Below, piece after piece: positions 19,143-29,259 of a stretch of DNA of 64,000 nt. The notes under the pieces were generated by a model that saw only the letters and a program-made list of their open reading frames with translations, did not search any database and was not told the origin of the DNA. Both the position numbers and the translations under genes were made by a program. The DNA is taken from positions 1 to 64,000 of the forward strand of contig JAJCZD010000008.1 in assembly GCA_029262615.1 (NCBI GenBank). The letters run 5' to 3'. Each line of letters starts with the position of its first letter. Position 1 is the first letter of the stretch. The DNA is from Candidatus Babelota bacterium (GTDB lineage Bacteria > Babelota > Babeliae > Babelales > Vermiphilaceae).

Positions 19143-20771
19143 ATGAAAATGAATATTAAAAAAATTACCCGTACTCTTTTTCTTTTTTTATTATTGGCAC
19201 CAGCTCCACTTTTTGCTGATGATCTAGACGATATATTGGCTGATCCTGAAAGTATAAATATTAATAGAACATGGAATATTGATTGTTCTGATGCTGTACA
19301 AGTAGCCATACTTACTTTATTAGAATCCCTTGATGCAATTAATTTATTAGAAAATGATTTTTATTTACGTACAAATTTTCTCAATACCAGATCATTACTT
19401 GATTACCCAGAGTTTTATTCTGACTGGTATAATCCAAGAGAGCGATCCTTTGGTATGTACTTATTTTATAATCAAACCTCGCGTATGCGCTTTACTCGCA
19501 GTAGTGATAGCATCAACTCATACTTGTCCGTTGGACCAGGCGGTTTTACCAATTCCCTGCAAGCAGTTATTCGTAAACTAATGAGAATGGCACCCGAAGA
19601 GTTCCCATTTGAAGCTACTGTTGCTGAGGACTTACTTGCTCTTATTGCAAATTTTACGGTCCAAGAACGGCGATTCGGTCTTATGTTTGATTGGTCACGT
19701 CCATATAATAAATGGTTTTTACAAGTAAAATTCCCGTGGTATTACTTGGAGCGTAATTATTTTGTTGGCCCTAGCGAAGAAGCAGAAATTAGAGATATTA
19801 TAACTGGCCTTGGTATTACATCAACACCATCTGAAGAAAAGAAATTTCAAGATGATCATTTAATTTCAGATAAATTTGGCATTGGTGATACTCGTGTAGA
19901 ACTTGATTATATGATTTATGATAATTGTGGTTGGCAAGTGCGTGCGGGCGGCATGGCTACACTACCAACTGCATTAAAATTTGTTAGTGGCTTGAGAGGC
20001 TCAAGTTTCACAAAACTAAAAGATCGTCCCGTTTTTGATTTATGCTTACTTAACCCCAAGGAAGTTGTAACTCCAGCTGGCATGCAAGCTCTGCAAGAAG
20101 AGGGACTCCCTTTCATTTTTGCAGTACTAGATGATCTTTCTGCCATTCTATTAGATCAAAACATGGGGAACAATGGGCATCTTGGTTTAGGATTAGTACT
20201 CTATACTCGAGGTTGCTTAGGTTCTTTTATTCCACGGCCATGGGCTGATAAAATTAAAATTCAATCTCGTATTTCTGGTGAATATTTACTTCCAAATACT
20301 GACACTAAATGCTTTATCCCTTTTAATAATGCCCAAGAATTCCAAGGGCGGGATTTTACTGATGATGATGAAGCAGAAGAAAATTTTGAATTCATTACAC
20401 AAGTTATTACGGACCGATTTTTCCCTTTTGTTTTCCGTGCCCGCGTATCACCAGGTTTTATTTTTCACTGGAGTACAAAATATATGTACGAAGGTAAAAA
20501 ATGGGGGTTTTATGTTGGTGGAGACACTTATATAAGAACACCTGAGCGAATTACAAATATAAAAGCGCCTTGTAATATTGTAAATACACTCATGATACAT
20601 AAAGCAGAAAAATCTTTTGTATATCAAAGTAAATTAATGGGCGGTATTACGTACAGTGTACATCGGCCATATCGAGAATGGACGCTTTCTTTAAATGGTG
20701 ACAAAACTTTTATAAGCTCCGGTATTGGAAAAGATTATATGATAACTTTCAATATGGATGTTCGATTTTAA
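19143..20771 (+). CDS. Secreted outer-membrane beta-barrel-like protein
   Basis: 542 residues. Signal peptide (MKMNIKKITRTLFLFLLLAP... ending LFA), then many alternating strand-like segments with Trp and Tyr at ends, terminating in NMDVRF with C-terminal Phe. It shares MGNNGHLGLG and overall character with the protein at 2794. The next gene (20785) follows closely and is also secreted. Surface or porin function is inferred only. Confidence 0.7.
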   Translation: MKMNIKKITRTLFLFLLLAPAPLFADDLDDILADPESININRTWNIDCSDAVQVAILTLLESLDAINLLENDFYLRTNFLNTRSLLDYPEFYSDWYNPRERSFGMYLFYNQTSRMRFTRSSDSINSYLSVGPGGFTNSLQAVIRKLMRMAPEEFPFEATVAEDLLALIANFTVQERRFGLMFDWSRPYNKWFLQVKFPWYYLERNYFVGPSEEAEIRDIITGLGITSTPSEEKKFQDDHLISDKFGIGDTRVELDYMIYDNCGWQVRAGGMATLPTALKFVSGLRGSSFTKLKDRPVFDLCLLNPKEVVTPAGMQALQEEGLPFIFAVLDDLSAILLDQNMGNNGHLGLGLVLYTRGCLGSFIPRPWADKIKIQSRISGEYLLPNTDTKCFIPFNNAQEFQGRDFTDDDEAEENFEFITQVITDRFFPFVFRARVSPGFIFHWSTKYMYEGKKWGFYVGGDTYIRTPERITNIKAPCNIVNTLMIHKAEKSFVYQSKLMGGITYSVHRPYREWTLSLNGDKTFISSGIGKDYMITFNMDVRF

Positions 20772-20784
20772 AAAAGGAACTATT

Positions 20785-21591
20785 ATGAAAATAAAACAAT
20801 ATTTTACACTAGCTTTGCTTATATCTTTCACGGCAACATTACCTGCAGGCAAAATAATCTTAACTCATCCGGTTATTGAGTTTATTGACGGTGCTATATT
20901 TGGAATAAATGGTGAGGTCATAGGTTTCATGCTAAAAGTGCGCCATAAAGTATTAGAGCTCGTAAATAGCACAAAATTAACTCCAATCCTTTCTGGCAAT
21001 CCTACTGCATACCAATTGCTAACTATTTTGCATGATTTTGAAATAGCAGCAAGTAAGCTAACTGCTTATACCGAACGGGCAAATAAAGCGATATTAGATC
21101 ATCAACCGATTACAACGGCATTATCTCCTGAAGAGATTATAGAAAACAAACACTTGCAAGAAACATTTTCCTTAATATTATTAGTTACTATTGAAAAACT
21201 AATTACAAATAAAAGCAATTGGACAGCAGAAGAAAATAATAAATTAGAGAATGCTTACAAAGATTGTCTGCAAAAAGCAAAATCATATTTCCATGAGATT
21301 GTTGAACCATTTATAATTCATGCACGAGGTGCAAAATCACAAATGCTCGCCTTGATTGAAGAATCATGCGTTAAACGACACCGTACAAAAAGCTTGCTAC
21401 GAGGTTGGGGAGCAGCTGAAGAAGGCACCGAGGTTAAACATTTTGACCTTGATGTGCAAAGTTTCGAAATTTACAAGTTATTTTGTAACGACTTAACAAA
21501 CTTCCTGGAAGACTTAATGCGCTCATGCCCACGTGGGTTGGCACAATTTAAAAAAATAGTACAAGAAGAAAAACTAAAACATCAAAAATAA
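20785..21591 (+). CDS. Secreted hypothetical protein
   Basis: 268 residues from the ATG at 20785 (AAAAAGGAAC upstream). Signal peptide MKIKQYFTLALLISFTATLPA. The mature part is helical and charged, without clear repeats. It lies 13 nt after the outer-membrane-type gene and is probably co-transcribed with it, so it may be a periplasmic or surface partner. No family recognised. Confidence 0.65.
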   Translation: MKIKQYFTLALLISFTATLPAGKIILTHPVIEFIDGAIFGINGEVIGFMLKVRHKVLELVNSTKLTPILSGNPTAYQLLTILHDFEIAASKLTAYTERANKAILDHQPITTALSPEEIIENKHLQETFSLILLVTIEKLITNKSNWTAEENNKLENAYKDCLQKAKSYFHEIVEPFIIHARGAKSQMLALIEESCVKRHRTKSLLRGWGAAEEGTEVKHFDLDVQSFEIYKLFCNDLTNFLEDLMRSCPRGLAQFKKIVQEEKLKHQK

Positions 21592-21597
21592 GAACTA

Positions 21598-23778
21598 ATG
21601 GAACACCACGAACAAGTAAGCGGTTTGGTCGAAAAAATTATTTTTCATAATGAGCAAAATGGTTTTGCAGTATTTGTCATAAAGCAAAGTAAAGTAACAA
21701 CGACTGTTCGTGGTTTTATTTCTCAACTACAACCTGGCCAACAGGTGATCCTCAAAGGCGCATGGATTAAACACCCAAAATTCGGTAAGCAATTTGAGGC
21801 AAAAGAAATAGCCCAACAATTGCCCGAATCGATTATTGGCCTAAAAAGATATTTAGGCTCTGGCCTCATTAAAGGAATAGGGCCAAAGTATGCAGAAAAA
21901 TTAGTTGATTTTTTTGGCAGTAATGTTTTGGAAGTTATAGATACCCAACCTGACCGTCTTAAATTGGTTCCTGGTATTGGAGCAAAACGTATTGACCAAA
22001 TAATAACTGCATGGCAAGACCAAAAAGAAATTGCCAACATCATGGTTTTCTTACAAGAAAAAGGCGTATCAACTACTTATGCGGTTAAAATTTTTAAAAA
22101 ATACGGCCAAGAATCACGCTCTGTTTTGCTGGCAAACCCCTATAAAATTGCTGATGATATTTGGGGCATTGGGTTTAAAATTGCAGACCAAATTGCACAC
22201 AATATCGGTATCGCCAAAAACTCAATCAAACGAGTTCGTGCTGGTATCTTATTTGTGATCTCAGAGCATGTAGGTAATGGAAACTTATATATCCAATTGG
22301 CAAAATTAAAAGAAAAGACACTCTTGCTACTCGAATTAGAACAAAATGAATCTGACCATTTGTTAAAGACTGCTTTTCATGATCTATATAATACTGATCG
22401 AATCAAATTAATCACGCAAAATGATGAGCATTTTCTCACCTTAAGTCAATATTATTTTTCTGAAAAAAAGGTTTCTGCAAAGATTAAAGAATTGCAAGAG
22501 TATCCTGTTACATTTTCTTTTTCGATTGACAAAATATATCAACAATTACGAAATCAAACAACCAGTATTCAATTAAATGAAGATCAGCAACGAGCAATCC
22601 TATCTTGCATGCAAAACAAAATCACCATTATCACTGGTGGCCCTGGTACTGGTAAGACAACACTCATTAAGCAACTGCTTGGTACATTAGATGAACAAAA
22701 AATATCATACATGCTTGCCGCTCCAACTGGTCGTGCTGCTAAACGGATGAATGAAGGCACCGGCAGGTTTGCACAAACTATTCACCGATTATTAGAATTT
22801 AATGTTGCAACTTTTGGCTTTACAAAAAATGAGCAAAATGCACTCAAAACTGATTTTTTAATTATTGATGAAGCATCAATGATTGATATTTTCTTGGCCC
22901 TTGCTCTATTAAAAGCCCTCCCACATAAAGCTCATATTGTTTTTATTGGCGATATTGACCAACTACCATCCGTTGGTGCGGGCAATTTCTTAAGTGACAT
23001 GATAGCAAGTAATCAGGTGCCCTGTATCCGATTAACAGAAATTTTTCGCCAAGCACAAGATAGTATGATTATCATTAATGCACACCGAATTAATAATGGT
23101 GAGCTTCCAATTGGCCCAACAGATCAGAGTAAAAAAGATTTTTTCTTTTATAAAGAACAGGAACCAACACAATTGTTTTCTCACCTAAAAGAATTTTTTA
23201 CCAAGAAGATTCATTGGCATAAATTTAATAAAAAAGATGTAATGGTATTGGTTCCTATGAACCGTGGCATTGTGGGAGTGCATCAAATAAATGACCAACT
23301 TCAAGAATTGATTAATCCCGCAGATAATAAAAAACCATTTCTTTCTCTCCGTGGCAGCCAGCTACGCCTTTCTGACCGGGTGATGCAAATCAAAAACAAT
23401 TATGATAAAAATGTTTTTAATGGCGATATTGGCTATATAATAGAAGTTGATACAAAAGAAAAGAAAATTACTGTGCAGTTTGATAACAAACCAATAATCT
23501 ATGAATCTAGTGAGCTTGAGGAACTTGTACTGGCCTATGCAATATCTATTCACAAAAGCCAAGGTTCAGAATTTCCATGCGTGATTGTGCCACTCTTTAT
23601 GCAACATTTTATGCTTCTACAGAGAAACCTAATTTATACCGCTTTAACGCGGGCAAAGAAATTATGTATCTTAATAGGCCAAACCAAAGCGCTGGCCATC
23701 GGTATTAAAAATAATAAATCCGTAGAGAGAAAAACATTTTTAAAAGAATTTTTAACAAGCGATCTGCAATGTCGGTAA
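21598..23778 (+). CDS. RecD2-like 5'-3' DNA helicase
   Basis: 726 residues, the length of RecD2 (YrrC) proteins. The N-terminal OB-like region and tandem helix-hairpin-helix segments (GIGPKYAEKLV, VPGIGAKRIDQI) precede the motor: GGPGTGKTT near residue 348 (Walker A), APTGRAAKRM, IIDEASMIDI (Walker B), GDIDQLPSVGAG, and the C-terminal AISIHKSQGSEF and TALTRAKK. These match the RecD/TraA family without RecBC partners. Role: genome maintenance and recombination. It overlaps the next gene by 10 nt. Confidence 0.92.
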   Translation: MEHHEQVSGLVEKIIFHNEQNGFAVFVIKQSKVTTTVRGFISQLQPGQQVILKGAWIKHPKFGKQFEAKEIAQQLPESIIGLKRYLGSGLIKGIGPKYAEKLVDFFGSNVLEVIDTQPDRLKLVPGIGAKRIDQIITAWQDQKEIANIMVFLQEKGVSTTYAVKIFKKYGQESRSVLLANPYKIADDIWGIGFKIADQIAHNIGIAKNSIKRVRAGILFVISEHVGNGNLYIQLAKLKEKTLLLLELEQNESDHLLKTAFHDLYNTDRIKLITQNDEHFLTLSQYYFSEKKVSAKIKELQEYPVTFSFSIDKIYQQLRNQTTSIQLNEDQQRAILSCMQNKITIITGGPGTGKTTLIKQLLGTLDEQKISYMLAAPTGRAAKRMNEGTGRFAQTIHRLLEFNVATFGFTKNEQNALKTDFLIIDEASMIDIFLALALLKALPHKAHIVFIGDIDQLPSVGAGNFLSDMIASNQVPCIRLTEIFRQAQDSMIIINAHRINNGELPIGPTDQSKKDFFFYKEQEPTQLFSHLKEFFTKKIHWHKFNKKDVMVLVPMNRGIVGVHQINDQLQELINPADNKKPFLSLRGSQLRLSDRVMQIKNNYDKNVFNGDIGYIIEVDTKEKKITVQFDNKPIIYESSELEELVLAYAISIHKSQGSEFPCVIVPLFMQHFMLLQRNLIYTALTRAKKLCILIGQTKALAIGIKNNKSVERKTFLKEFLTSDLQCR

Positions 23779-24251
23779 AGCATTTTGTTTTATTGTTTTT
23801 GTTTTCCTCAACTCATTCATTCTGGCAAAAAAAGCCATTTGAAATTCTATTAATACCAGTAAAAACAGATACCTTTAATACACAAGCTATCTGTGAACAT
23901 ATTTCTCATTTAATCCGTAACGATAGTCCTTCTGTATCGATTGTTATACATTCTCAGGATAATGAGCAAGTTGTGCCAGATTTAGCTCTTTCCATCGCTT
24001 TCTTTCTAAAGGAAACAGAAAAACCTATTATCTGTTTCTTTACCGGACAAAATCAAAAGTACTTAATGAAGTTTGAGCAATTAATAAAAAAGCAAACTTC
24101 TGTAGAATTTTTATCATACCAAGTACCATACAAACCGTTACTACCATTCGTATCAGTACAAGCTATTGGTATTGAACTACAAACAAATCAAAATAATGTG
24201 CAGGAATCTATAACCATTGTTCAACAATGTATAGAATCATTAATAAAATGA
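23769..24251 (+). CDS. Secreted protein, possibly a degenerate N-acetylmuramoyl-L-alanine amidase
   Basis: 160 residues. A signal-like start (VKHFVLLFLFSSTHS) is followed by about 140 residues. The end (VSVQAIGIELQTNQNNVQES) and the middle (ALSIAFFLKE) loosely recall the Amidase_3 order, but the Zn-binding His/Glu and the catalytic Glu pattern are not seen. Its downstream partner (GerMN) commonly sits next to amidases. It could be an inactive amidase-like regulator or an unrelated protein. Overlaps neighbours on both sides (10 and 4 nt). Confidence 0.45.
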   Translation: MSVKHFVLLFLFSSTHSFWQKKPFEILLIPVKTDTFNTQAICEHISHLIRNDSPSVSIVIHSQDNEQVVPDLALSIAFFLKETEKPIICFFTGQNQKYLMKFEQLIKKQTSVEFLSYQVPYKPLLPFVSVQAIGIELQTNQNNVQESITIVQQCIESLIK

Positions 24252-24760
24252 AAAGAAATATAACAATAATTCTTTTTGCGTTACTTGCAAGTATTATATT
24301 TTTTGGGTGGTTGAGTAAACATATTCTGCTTTTGTCGCCCTTTTCAACTCACAAAGTAAAAACAAGAAAGATTCATAAAAAAGTGATCAAGGTCTTTTAT
24401 TACCAACAAAAAGAAAAACAAGAACTGGTCAGCGTTTTTTGGCCACAAACGATGCAAGAACAACTCTATACAATGGTTACAGGTTGGCTCATACTTCTCA
24501 AAAAGGAGCAAATCATACCAAGAGACATATTTCTTGGTACTGTTTTGGTCGATACACAAAACCTAACTGCCTATCTATCATTCAGTTGCCATTTTCTACA
24601 GGCCTTTGAACCAACCTCGCAGAAGCTAGATTTGCTTGAAAGTTTATTTAAAACCATCAGCCAAAATAATGAACTAATTACCAAAATTATTCTCTTAGTT
24701 GACCATCATCCGATGCAAGATGATTTTCTAGATTTTTCCCAAGCATGGCCAATAACTTGA
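24248..24760 (+). CDS. Membrane-anchored GerMN-domain protein
   Basis: 170 residues from the ATG overlapping the previous stop (ATGA). One N-terminal membrane helix (ITIILFALLASIIFFGWL), a basic linker, then a GerMN-like domain: VFYYQ, TMQEQLYTMVTGWLI, LGTVLVDTQNLTAYLSF and LLESLFKTISQNNELITKI. GerMN domains occur with cell-wall amidases outside spore formers. Role in envelope remodelling is inferred. Confidence 0.6.
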   Translation: MKRNITIILFALLASIIFFGWLSKHILLLSPFSTHKVKTRKIHKKVIKVFYYQQKEKQELVSVFWPQTMQEQLYTMVTGWLILLKKEQIIPRDIFLGTVLVDTQNLTAYLSFSCHFLQAFEPTSQKLDLLESLFKTISQNNELITKIILLVDHHPMQDDFLDFSQAWPIT

Positions 24761-24821
24761 AAAGGTCCTAAAATTTGTGTAGTACTTAATCTTGAAGCAT
24801 TAATAAATTAGGAGAGCTTAT

Positions 24822-25010
24822 ATGTTTTGCTTAACTGAAATGAACAAAGGTATCGGTTTTTTACTACTGGGTGCCATTCTACTTTTAAACTATTTGAGTA
24901 TTATCAAAGGGGTAGATCTTTTTGCTGCCATCGCATTAATGGGTTATGGTTTTTATAAAATCGGCGGTGTTTCTTGGTTAATTGATCTATTTAAGAAAAA
25001 AGAACAATAA
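24822..25010 (+). CDS. Small two-helix membrane protein
   Basis: 62 residues. AGGAGA precedes the ATG. Two hydrophobic segments (about 12-28 and 34-50) and a Lys-rich end (LFKKKEQ). No known family. It abuts the convergent mscS stop codon. Confidence 0.55.
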   Translation: MFCLTEMNKGIGFLLLGAILLLNYLSIIKGVDLFAAIALMGYGFYKIGGVSWLIDLFKKKEQ

Positions 25011-28000
25011 TTATTCTTTCATTGCCCCTTGGTCTGTCCCCATATGCTCATGCGAACTTTTGGTTCTCATTAATAAACGAACTGGTATTGCTAATTTTAT
25101 ATTATTTTCTTTAAGTTTTTTAGATACCCCAATGCGTATGTCACTAGCAATATCCCAAATATCAAGAGTATAGTTTGAGCTAACAAAGCCACGCATCATA
25201 AATTGGAACCCATCCAAACTAAAATCATTTAATCGAATAATAGGCTTCGGATTTTTTAATACATTTTGGTTCTCCTGAAATACTTCAAGCAGAAGCTTTA
25301 CCACAAGATCAGGATCGGATTCATATGAAACAGAAACACTAATATCATTAAGTGCCACAAAGCCCCGTGTATAGTTCCAGTTAAAGACTGATTTATTAAT
25401 AATTTCAGAGTTTGGGATAATGATAGTCGTACTATTTTTCTTGCGAATAATAACTGAGCGAGCAGTAATTTTGCGAACAACTCCTGCAACATTCTCATCT
25501 ATCTCAATATAATCACCAATCTTGATTGGCCGTTGCACCAAAATAATAAAATGAGCAAAAAAGTCTGCCAATGGTTCCTTAATGACAAATCCTAATGCCA
25601 ATAAAGAGGCACCAATCCAAGGTAATAGCGTAGAAAGGTTAGCAGTAGCCAACCCCACAATAATTGCAATGGCTATAATTAAATACCGTGAAAAACGAGA
25701 TATGGTATCTTGTACGCCAGGGTCAACAACTAAAATATCTGAAATTTTACCTAATACAAAACGATCAAATGCCGAAGCAAGTAAAATACCCACAACAATA
25801 AAAAATATACCCTGCAGTACTAAATAGAGAGAGATTGCTCCTTTTGTTTCTTGCCCAATAAATGGTGTTTTTAACCAAATTATGATATCAGACCAATCGG
25901 TAATTTCTGTCAATGCTGGTGGCCATCCCCAAATTTTAGCAATGAAAAATATACCTACTATAAAAGAAACTACAAACAGAAGTATAACCGTTATGCCATA
26001 CCATGTTTTTGCATAATTAAAGCGTTCTTTTACTAAATCAATGTCAGAAACAAAAAACATGTGTAAGAATGCTTTTTTTAACCAGTTATGCAACCATATG
26101 AAGCCGACTACAAGTAAAATAGAATAAAACACTCGAGTAAGGATATAAAGAACCAAACGACCAAATCCAACATATGGATTACTCATAATAATGATAGCAA
26201 TTATGATTGCTAAAATAAGATAATAGTATTTGCTTACTTGGCTTTTAATCCATTGCCAGAATGGTGTATCTTCCGGGATAATACTCAAAATAGGTTCTTT
26301 GACTAAAAATGAAATTAAAGCAATCTGAAGAATTATTAAATTGAGCGCAAGTAATATAGTTGGCACTTCCGATTGAGTATAACCACTTAATAAAAAGGCT
26401 CTTCTAAAAAAGAAAATACAGATAGTTGAATACGTAAGCAGTGAAAATACAAATACAAAACGTCCCTCAAATTCTTTACCGATAAATACATAGTTATTCT
26501 TTTTATTGGCTTGAGCCAAATAAGCAATAAAGCGATTTGCCAAAAAGAGAAAATAAGGTACAGAAATAAGATAAAAAAGAATAAATGGATAGGGATCTGC
26601 CAAATTAAGCACATTAAGTAATGCATATAAAAAAATCCAGCTCGCTAAAAACCCATAATAATAATAAATGAATTGACAAACAAAGCCTGAGAATAGCCGT
26701 ACTGACTGTAGTAATGAATATTTTTCTACCGGTTTGAGTAATATATGAACAATTGAAGGCAAATAAAACCAAAGTAAAAATAAGACCAGAAATAAGATTA
26801 ATAACTTAACTACAAAAGTAAATGCTGTTAAGGGAAAACGCAGAACATCAATCACTCGTTCAGCAAAATTTTGCACACTGAAATTGAGAATATATATTTG
26901 CAAATCACGGAAAAACGCGGTGACATCGGGCACTGTCTTTTTGATCGATGTCCAGGTAATAGCATAGTCTGGCCGTTGCCACCAAATACCGATCGAATCT
27001 AGTTCTGTACTAATAAAATCTATTTGTTTCAAAATCTTTTGTAAGGTGGCTAATATATCGTTATAGGTACTAATGGTATCATTAAGTGCTTTTACCTGAG
27101 CAGATATAAAGTTTTTTGAGTTACGTAAAGACCCTAAGCAATTATTATATGCATTTATATCATCAACAAAAATAGTACTTCGTTGGTCTTTGATTTCACT
27201 AATTAATATGTCTAAATTATCTTGTGCCTTTTTTTGGGCTGCTAAATAATCTTGTGCTTTATTATTTCGATTTGTGATATCAGAAATATCTGCATCGATT
27301 CGTGATCGATAAACCTCATATTTTCTTTTCTCTTGGTTTATCTCTTGTTCATTTGCAAATTTACGGGTAATAATTTTGAAAAACGTTTCTTTTACATCAA
27401 GGAAAACTTCTTTTAAGCCATTAGTTCCAAATTCTTTTTCCTCAAGCTCCAATTTTGCCTGAAGATTATCTTGGTTCCTCTTAAGAAGTAATATCTGGTC
27501 GTGCAAATTACCAATTTTACATAAACCCAAATACCCATCTGCAGATTTAACTGGTTTTGTTTTCCATATATCCAGTTCAGCAGTAACAGGTATACTATAT
27601 TGCTCTTCTGCCTCTTTTTGTTGCACTTCTTTTTTACTGATTTTATCTTTTATAAAATCTATTTTTTGGTGCAAGTTTGCCGTATTTTTAAATGCCTCTT
27701 GCTTACTTTTTGCAAGATGGTCTTTAGCAGCGGTAATAGTTGCTTCAGAAATACGAACCTTTGGCTTTATTCGTTTGAGTGATTCTTTTATTAAATCAAG
27801 TTTTTGCCTCTCAAAGAATAATCGTATATCAGTAAGATCAATCTTGAGCTCTATCTCTTGCAATCGCCGATCATTAAAATTTTCTTTAATTGAAAATAAT
27901 TGTTCCTCAAAATCCCAAGCCTGCTCTTGCTCGCCAGCAGAGAGCCCTTGATAATCATCTAATTGATCTTGTTGTCTTTTTTCTTTGAGGATCTCAAATT

Positions 28001-28595
28001 TTGCTAAGTCTTCTTTTACTGTCTTTTTGCGGTTTTCTAACTCTTTTTTTTCATTTTCTTTTTCCCGCTTGAGGTTCTCAACTTTCCTTTTTTGGTCCTC
28101 AACTAATTGGAAAATTTTTTGTAAGTCTTCAAAAGAATAGATCGTTTTATCACCAATAGTCTCAGAAAAATAAACCTCAAGATCCGGATCACTTAAATAT
28201 TCCTCATGAACGGCGATATTTTCTTCAATGGGCACAAGAAGGTTGTGCCATAATTCTTGTACCTTTTTCAGCGTACTATACTTTTGAGAAAAGAATGTTG
28301 CTTTGGCTTTTAATAATTGATCAGATGGTTCTATTTTCAACATTTTATCTGTATTGAGGATGTCTGCTTTTACCTGTACTATCTGCTTTGATATGTTAGC
28401 AAGAGCAGCTTCCCGCTCTTTTTCTTGTTCTGTTTGTATTTGTTTAAGCGCTTCTAGTTCTTCTTTTTTCTCTTCGTTTGCGGTAGTTATGATACTTTTG
28501 TAATCTTGGGTCATTAACCCTTTAACAAAACCGCCAGGAGTTACATAACTGAAAGTAAAAAAAAGAAAGAGAAAGAAATAATTCCGTTTTTTCAT
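25011..28595 (-). CDS. Large MscS/MscK-type mechanosensitive channel with periplasmic coiled coil
   Basis: 1194 residues. Signal peptide (about 1-20), then a roughly 550-residue highly charged coiled-coil ectodomain, then about 11 hydrophobic segments, then a canonical MscS core (about residues 985-1180). The pore helix region reads LLPWIGASLLALGFVIKEP, followed by LADFFAHFIILVQRPIKIGDY, with VVRKITARSVIIRKKNS in the beta domain. This layout matches MscK/MscM (KefA, YjeP)-like channels that open under hypo-osmotic stress. The start overlaps the RecO-like gene stop by 4 nt. Confidence 0.9.
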   Translation of the reverse strand: MKKRNYFFLFLFFTFSYVTPGGFVKGLMTQDYKSIITTANEEKKEELEALKQIQTEQEKEREAALANISKQIVQVKADILNTDKMLKIEPSDQLLKAKATFFSQKYSTLKKVQELWHNLLVPIEENIAVHEEYLSDPDLEVYFSETIGDKTIYSFEDLQKIFQLVEDQKRKVENLKREKENEKKELENRKKTVKEDLAKFEILKEKRQQDQLDDYQGLSAGEQEQAWDFEEQLFSIKENFNDRRLQEIELKIDLTDIRLFFERQKLDLIKESLKRIKPKVRISEATITAAKDHLAKSKQEAFKNTANLHQKIDFIKDKISKKEVQQKEAEEQYSIPVTAELDIWKTKPVKSADGYLGLCKIGNLHDQILLLKRNQDNLQAKLELEEKEFGTNGLKEVFLDVKETFFKIITRKFANEQEINQEKRKYEVYRSRIDADISDITNRNNKAQDYLAAQKKAQDNLDILISEIKDQRSTIFVDDINAYNNCLGSLRNSKNFISAQVKALNDTISTYNDILATLQKILKQIDFISTELDSIGIWWQRPDYAITWTSIKKTVPDVTAFFRDLQIYILNFSVQNFAERVIDVLRFPLTAFTFVVKLLILFLVLFLLWFYLPSIVHILLKPVEKYSLLQSVRLFSGFVCQFIYYYYGFLASWIFLYALLNVLNLADPYPFILFYLISVPYFLFLANRFIAYLAQANKKNNYVFIGKEFEGRFVFVFSLLTYSTICIFFFRRAFLLSGYTQSEVPTILLALNLIILQIALISFLVKEPILSIIPEDTPFWQWIKSQVSKYYYLILAIIIAIIIMSNPYVGFGRLVLYILTRVFYSILLVVGFIWLHNWLKKAFLHMFFVSDIDLVKERFNYAKTWYGITVILLFVVSFIVGIFFIAKIWGWPPALTEITDWSDIIIWLKTPFIGQETKGAISLYLVLQGIFFIVVGILLASAFDRFVLGKISDILVVDPGVQDTISRFSRYLIIAIAIIVGLATANLSTLLPWIGASLLALGFVIKEPLADFFAHFIILVQRPIKIGDYIEIDENVAGVVRKITARSVIIRKKNSTTIIIPNSEIINKSVFNWNYTRGFVALNDISVSVSYESDPDLVVKLLLEVFQENQNVLKNPKPIIRLNDFSLDGFQFMMRGFVSSNYTLDIWDIASDIRIGVSKKLKENNIKLAIPVRLLMRTKSSHEHMGTDQGAMKE

Positions 28596-29173
28596 GTGCT
28601 TTTACTTACCTTTAAAAAATGCATAGTTTTCATTTGTTTATGAGCCACATAGTATTGTGTGCACCCCTCTAGCCATTGCTCCAGTTGTATCTGTTTGTTT
28701 AAATCTATGACCTGCTTACAAGCACTGTCAATAGAAAGTTTTGCAAGAGCAAATACAAATGATAGCTGCTTACTATCAACCTCCGGATAAAACCCTAGTA
28801 TTATAAAAAATTTACATAAAAAAATTTTTTTTGACAAAGAATGTTTTGTTTCATTCATATATAAAAATTCAAGAAGCATAAATAATTCGGGTTGAGGTTG
28901 CCCAATAGGTACAAATAAGCTACATAATTCCAATATATGATGCAAAAAAAGAATATCTTCTTGCGCCCAAAAAAATGGAATATCTAGTAATTCTATTGAA
29001 GATAAAAAAGTTATTGAAGAGCCAACTTTTTTTTCGTAGCAAATCAAACTCCCGGGGGATAACTTCCTTTTTATAGTTGTTGCCCAACAAGTACCCGTTT
29101 GTTTATCAAAAAGCATTATTTTCTGTTTAACAGGAGCACAATTCTGAATAACAATGCCAATACTTTTGTGCAT
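28592..29173 (-). CDS. RecO-like DNA repair protein
   Basis: 193 residues from the ATG at 29173 (GAAGG, six bases upstream). The N-terminal part (GIVIQNCAPVKQKIMLFDKQ, LSPGSLICYE) resembles the RecO OB-fold, and FLCKFFIILGFYPEV resembles the helical C-terminal part. The zinc Cys motif of some RecO proteins is not visible. RecO loads RecA in gap repair. Assignment is moderate because the sequence is diverged and short (usual about 240). Confidence 0.5.
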   Translation of the reverse strand: MHKSIGIVIQNCAPVKQKIMLFDKQTGTCWATTIKRKLSPGSLICYEKKVGSSITFLSSIELLDIPFFWAQEDILFLHHILELCSLFVPIGQPQPELFMLLEFLYMNETKHSLSKKIFLCKFFIILGFYPEVDSKQLSFVFALAKLSIDSACKQVIDLNKQIQLEQWLEGCTQYYVAHKQMKTMHFLKVSKST

Positions 29174-29259
29174 ATAAAGCCTTCTTTTTATATTCCAGTA
29201 TAACAAACTCTTGAGCAAAAGATTGGTATATCTTTACAGTTAAAGCTAAAAGGAAAACA

